Shown here piece by piece: positions 15,620 to 16,442 of a stretch of 16,442 bases of DNA (position 1 is the stretch's first letter; each line of letters begins with the position of its first letter). Both the position numbers and the translations under genes were made by a program. Location of the stretch: NCBI GenBank assembly GCA_035495815.1, contig DATJFH010000115.1, forward strand, positions 1-16,442. The letters run 5' to 3'. The notes under the pieces are model-generated. The model was not told where the DNA came from. It ran no database searches and saw only the letters and a program-made list of their open reading frames with translations. The stretch comes from DATJFH01 sp035495815 (GTDB lineage: Bacteria; Acidobacteriota; Terriglobia; Bryobacterales; Bryobacteraceae).

Positions 15620-15857
15620 CGTTCACACTCCTGCCAACCAGAATGCTACTACTTGCGATACTTGTCATCAACCACCAGGAAAACGCGTCTTGATCGAAAA
15701 TCCGGACTCCGCTGGTCAGTTCCTTTTCGGACTTTTCTTTTTCTTCCGGGAGTGGGCCGGACAGGATCGCGCCCGGATCTAAAAAACCACGGTCAATCTC
15801 AGAATACACCCGGAGAGCGGGTGATTCCGGCGGCTGAGGAGCGGGGAATCCTTTTGG
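15620..15857. other. Intergenic region upstream of the LRR operon
   Basis: No convincing gene is present. A 65-codon minus-strand frame from a GTG at 15809 overlaps the start of the LRR gene and resembles nothing I recognise. Visible structures are a perfect hairpin CACCCG-GAGAG-CGGGTG at 15807-15823 and an A/T-rich purine/pyrimidine-biased tract around 15720-15790. The hairpin sits downstream of the minus-strand gene remnant. The nearest T-run on that strand (15781-15786) is about 20 bases away, so it is a poor intrinsic terminator. Confidence 0.4.
15628..15671 (-). promoter_or_regulatory. Candidate promoter and ribosome-binding site of the LRR-DUF1592-DUF1552 operon
   Basis: On the minus strand TTGATG (15666-15671) lies 17 bp from TAGCAT (15643-15648), a four-of-six match at each sigma-70 box with ideal spacing. 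AGGAG at 15628-15632 and the ATG at 15619 follow, which would leave a leader of about 15-20 nt. The match is moderate, and a promoter further upstream is possible. Confidence 0.35.
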
Positions 15858-16413
15858 TTATTGGGCGGGAGCCGGCACGCGAGCGACGACTGCGGCAAGC
15901 CTCATCAGGAGGTCCGGCGGTTCGCCTCTTCCATCGAGGGGAGCGGGCTGGGGCGAAGGTTCCGGCGAGGGGCGGGTCTTGCGCTCGCGCTGGAGGTCGC
16001 GGAGCGTGGCGAAGGCGCGCTCATGCTGGCGGCGCATGCGGGTTTTCGTAGCGCAGGGCGAGGGCGAGGGCGGGCGAGTTGTCGGCGAGGGACTTGAAGG
16101 CGGCGGTGAGCACCTGGGCGGTGTCATCGGAGGGGGGCAGGAGGAGCGGGTCCTGGCAGCGGATTTCCATGTCGAGGAGGCAGGTGACGATGGCGGCGAT
16201 ACGGTCGCCACGCCAGCGGGCGGAGAACATTTCGTCGACCAGGGCGCGCTCGACGGCGTCGGCGGGCTGGTAAGTGGCATGGTATTCCTCGAGCATCTCA
16301 CTGAACTGGCCGGGGTCCTCGCACTCGAGAAGAATGAGCCGGCGGCCGGCGAGTCCCTTCGTAGGTGGCGTCGATGAAGACCTTCCCGATCGCCGCCCTC
16401 GGTGACGATGGCT
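15858..16413 (-). pseudogene. Frameshifted remnant of an uncharacterised acidobacterial protein
   Basis: Coding signal is split over frames. The longest piece starts at ATG 16296 and runs 91 codons to TGA at 16021 (MLEEYHATYQPADAVERA..., LVDEMFSARWRGDRI). Without the shift, RYEN near 16046 would continue as RYETRMRRQHERAFATL in the next frame, which stays open to TAA at 15858. One extra base in the four-T run at 16043-16046 explains the break. Upstream of the ATG the same frame still reads KGLAGRRLILLECEDPGQF, which looks like authentic family sequence, yet it has no start codon before a stop ending near 16414. A second shift near 16351-16358, or more, is therefore likely. I recall similar proteins (HGL-x-R-x-(L/V)(I/V)L followed by EDP and a YxxxxQP element) as abundant in Solibacter-like genomes. 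The function is unknown. True decay and assembly indels cannot be told apart here. Confidence 0.6.
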
Positions 16414-16442
16414 TCAAGGCGGTCGCCCTTTCTGAGGACGCC

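Noticed and set aside
15612..15809. 65-codon minus-strand frame starting at GTG
   Set aside because: It overlaps the signal-peptide start of the LRR gene and has no good ribosome-binding site or recognisable similarity.
15807..15823. Hairpin CACCCG-GAGAG-CGGGTG as an intrinsic terminator
   Set aside because: The stem is only 6 bp, and no T-run follows directly on either strand.
14405..16051. 548-codon plus-strand open frame
   Set aside because: Antisense to the LRR gene for most of its length. Its periodic pattern mirrors the LRR repeats on the other strand.

Overview
This GC-rich, gene-dense window most likely comes from an Acidobacteriota chromosome (Solibacter/Bryobacter-like). The reasons are the planctomycete-type cytochrome/DUF families, which are expanded in Acidobacteriota, Planctomycetota and Verrucomicrobiota, and a decayed gene of a type I associate with Solibacter-like genomes. 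This is inference from gene content. No rRNA, tRNA, CRISPR array, insertion sequence or phage gene was recognised.

Left region (1-5013, all on the minus strand): a heavy-metal-type efflux operon with its own regulators. In transcription order it holds an OmpR/CusR-like response regulator, a CusS-like membrane histidine kinase that overlaps it, a TolC/CusC-like outer-membrane lipoprotein, a CusB/CzcB-like periplasmic adaptor (4-nt overlap), and the first 74 codons of a CusA/CzcA-like RND pump that runs off the left edge. Together these would make a tripartite envelope pump under two-component control. The metal cannot be read from the sequence.

Centre (5014-9172): a 412-bp divergent intergenic region carries an operator-like repeat cluster and two GC-rich inverted repeats. 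A plus-strand pair follows: a secreted PSCyt1-DUF1549-DUF1553 protein with two CxxCH motifs, then a DUF1501 protein of the alkaline-phosphatase/sulfatase-like fold with a twin-arginine leader.

Right region (9185-15619, minus strand): a tightly packed four-gene operon converges on that pair with only 12 bp between the stop codons. In transcription order it holds two exported leucine-rich-repeat proteins, a DUF1587/1595/1592/1588/1585 cytochrome-like protein with two CxxCH motifs, and a twin-arginine DUF1552 (HXXSHH) protein. The junctions are a GTGA overlap, an ATGA overlap and a 2-bp gap, so translational coupling is likely. The LRR proteins contain three copies of one module with a W-x4-GG cap. 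Two sets of exported CxxCH-protein plus Tat-protein partners together with LRR proteins form the best candidate here for an undescribed envelope system.

Right edge (15620-16442): a promoter-like region for the LRR operon, then a minus-strand gene remnant broken by at least one clear frameshift.
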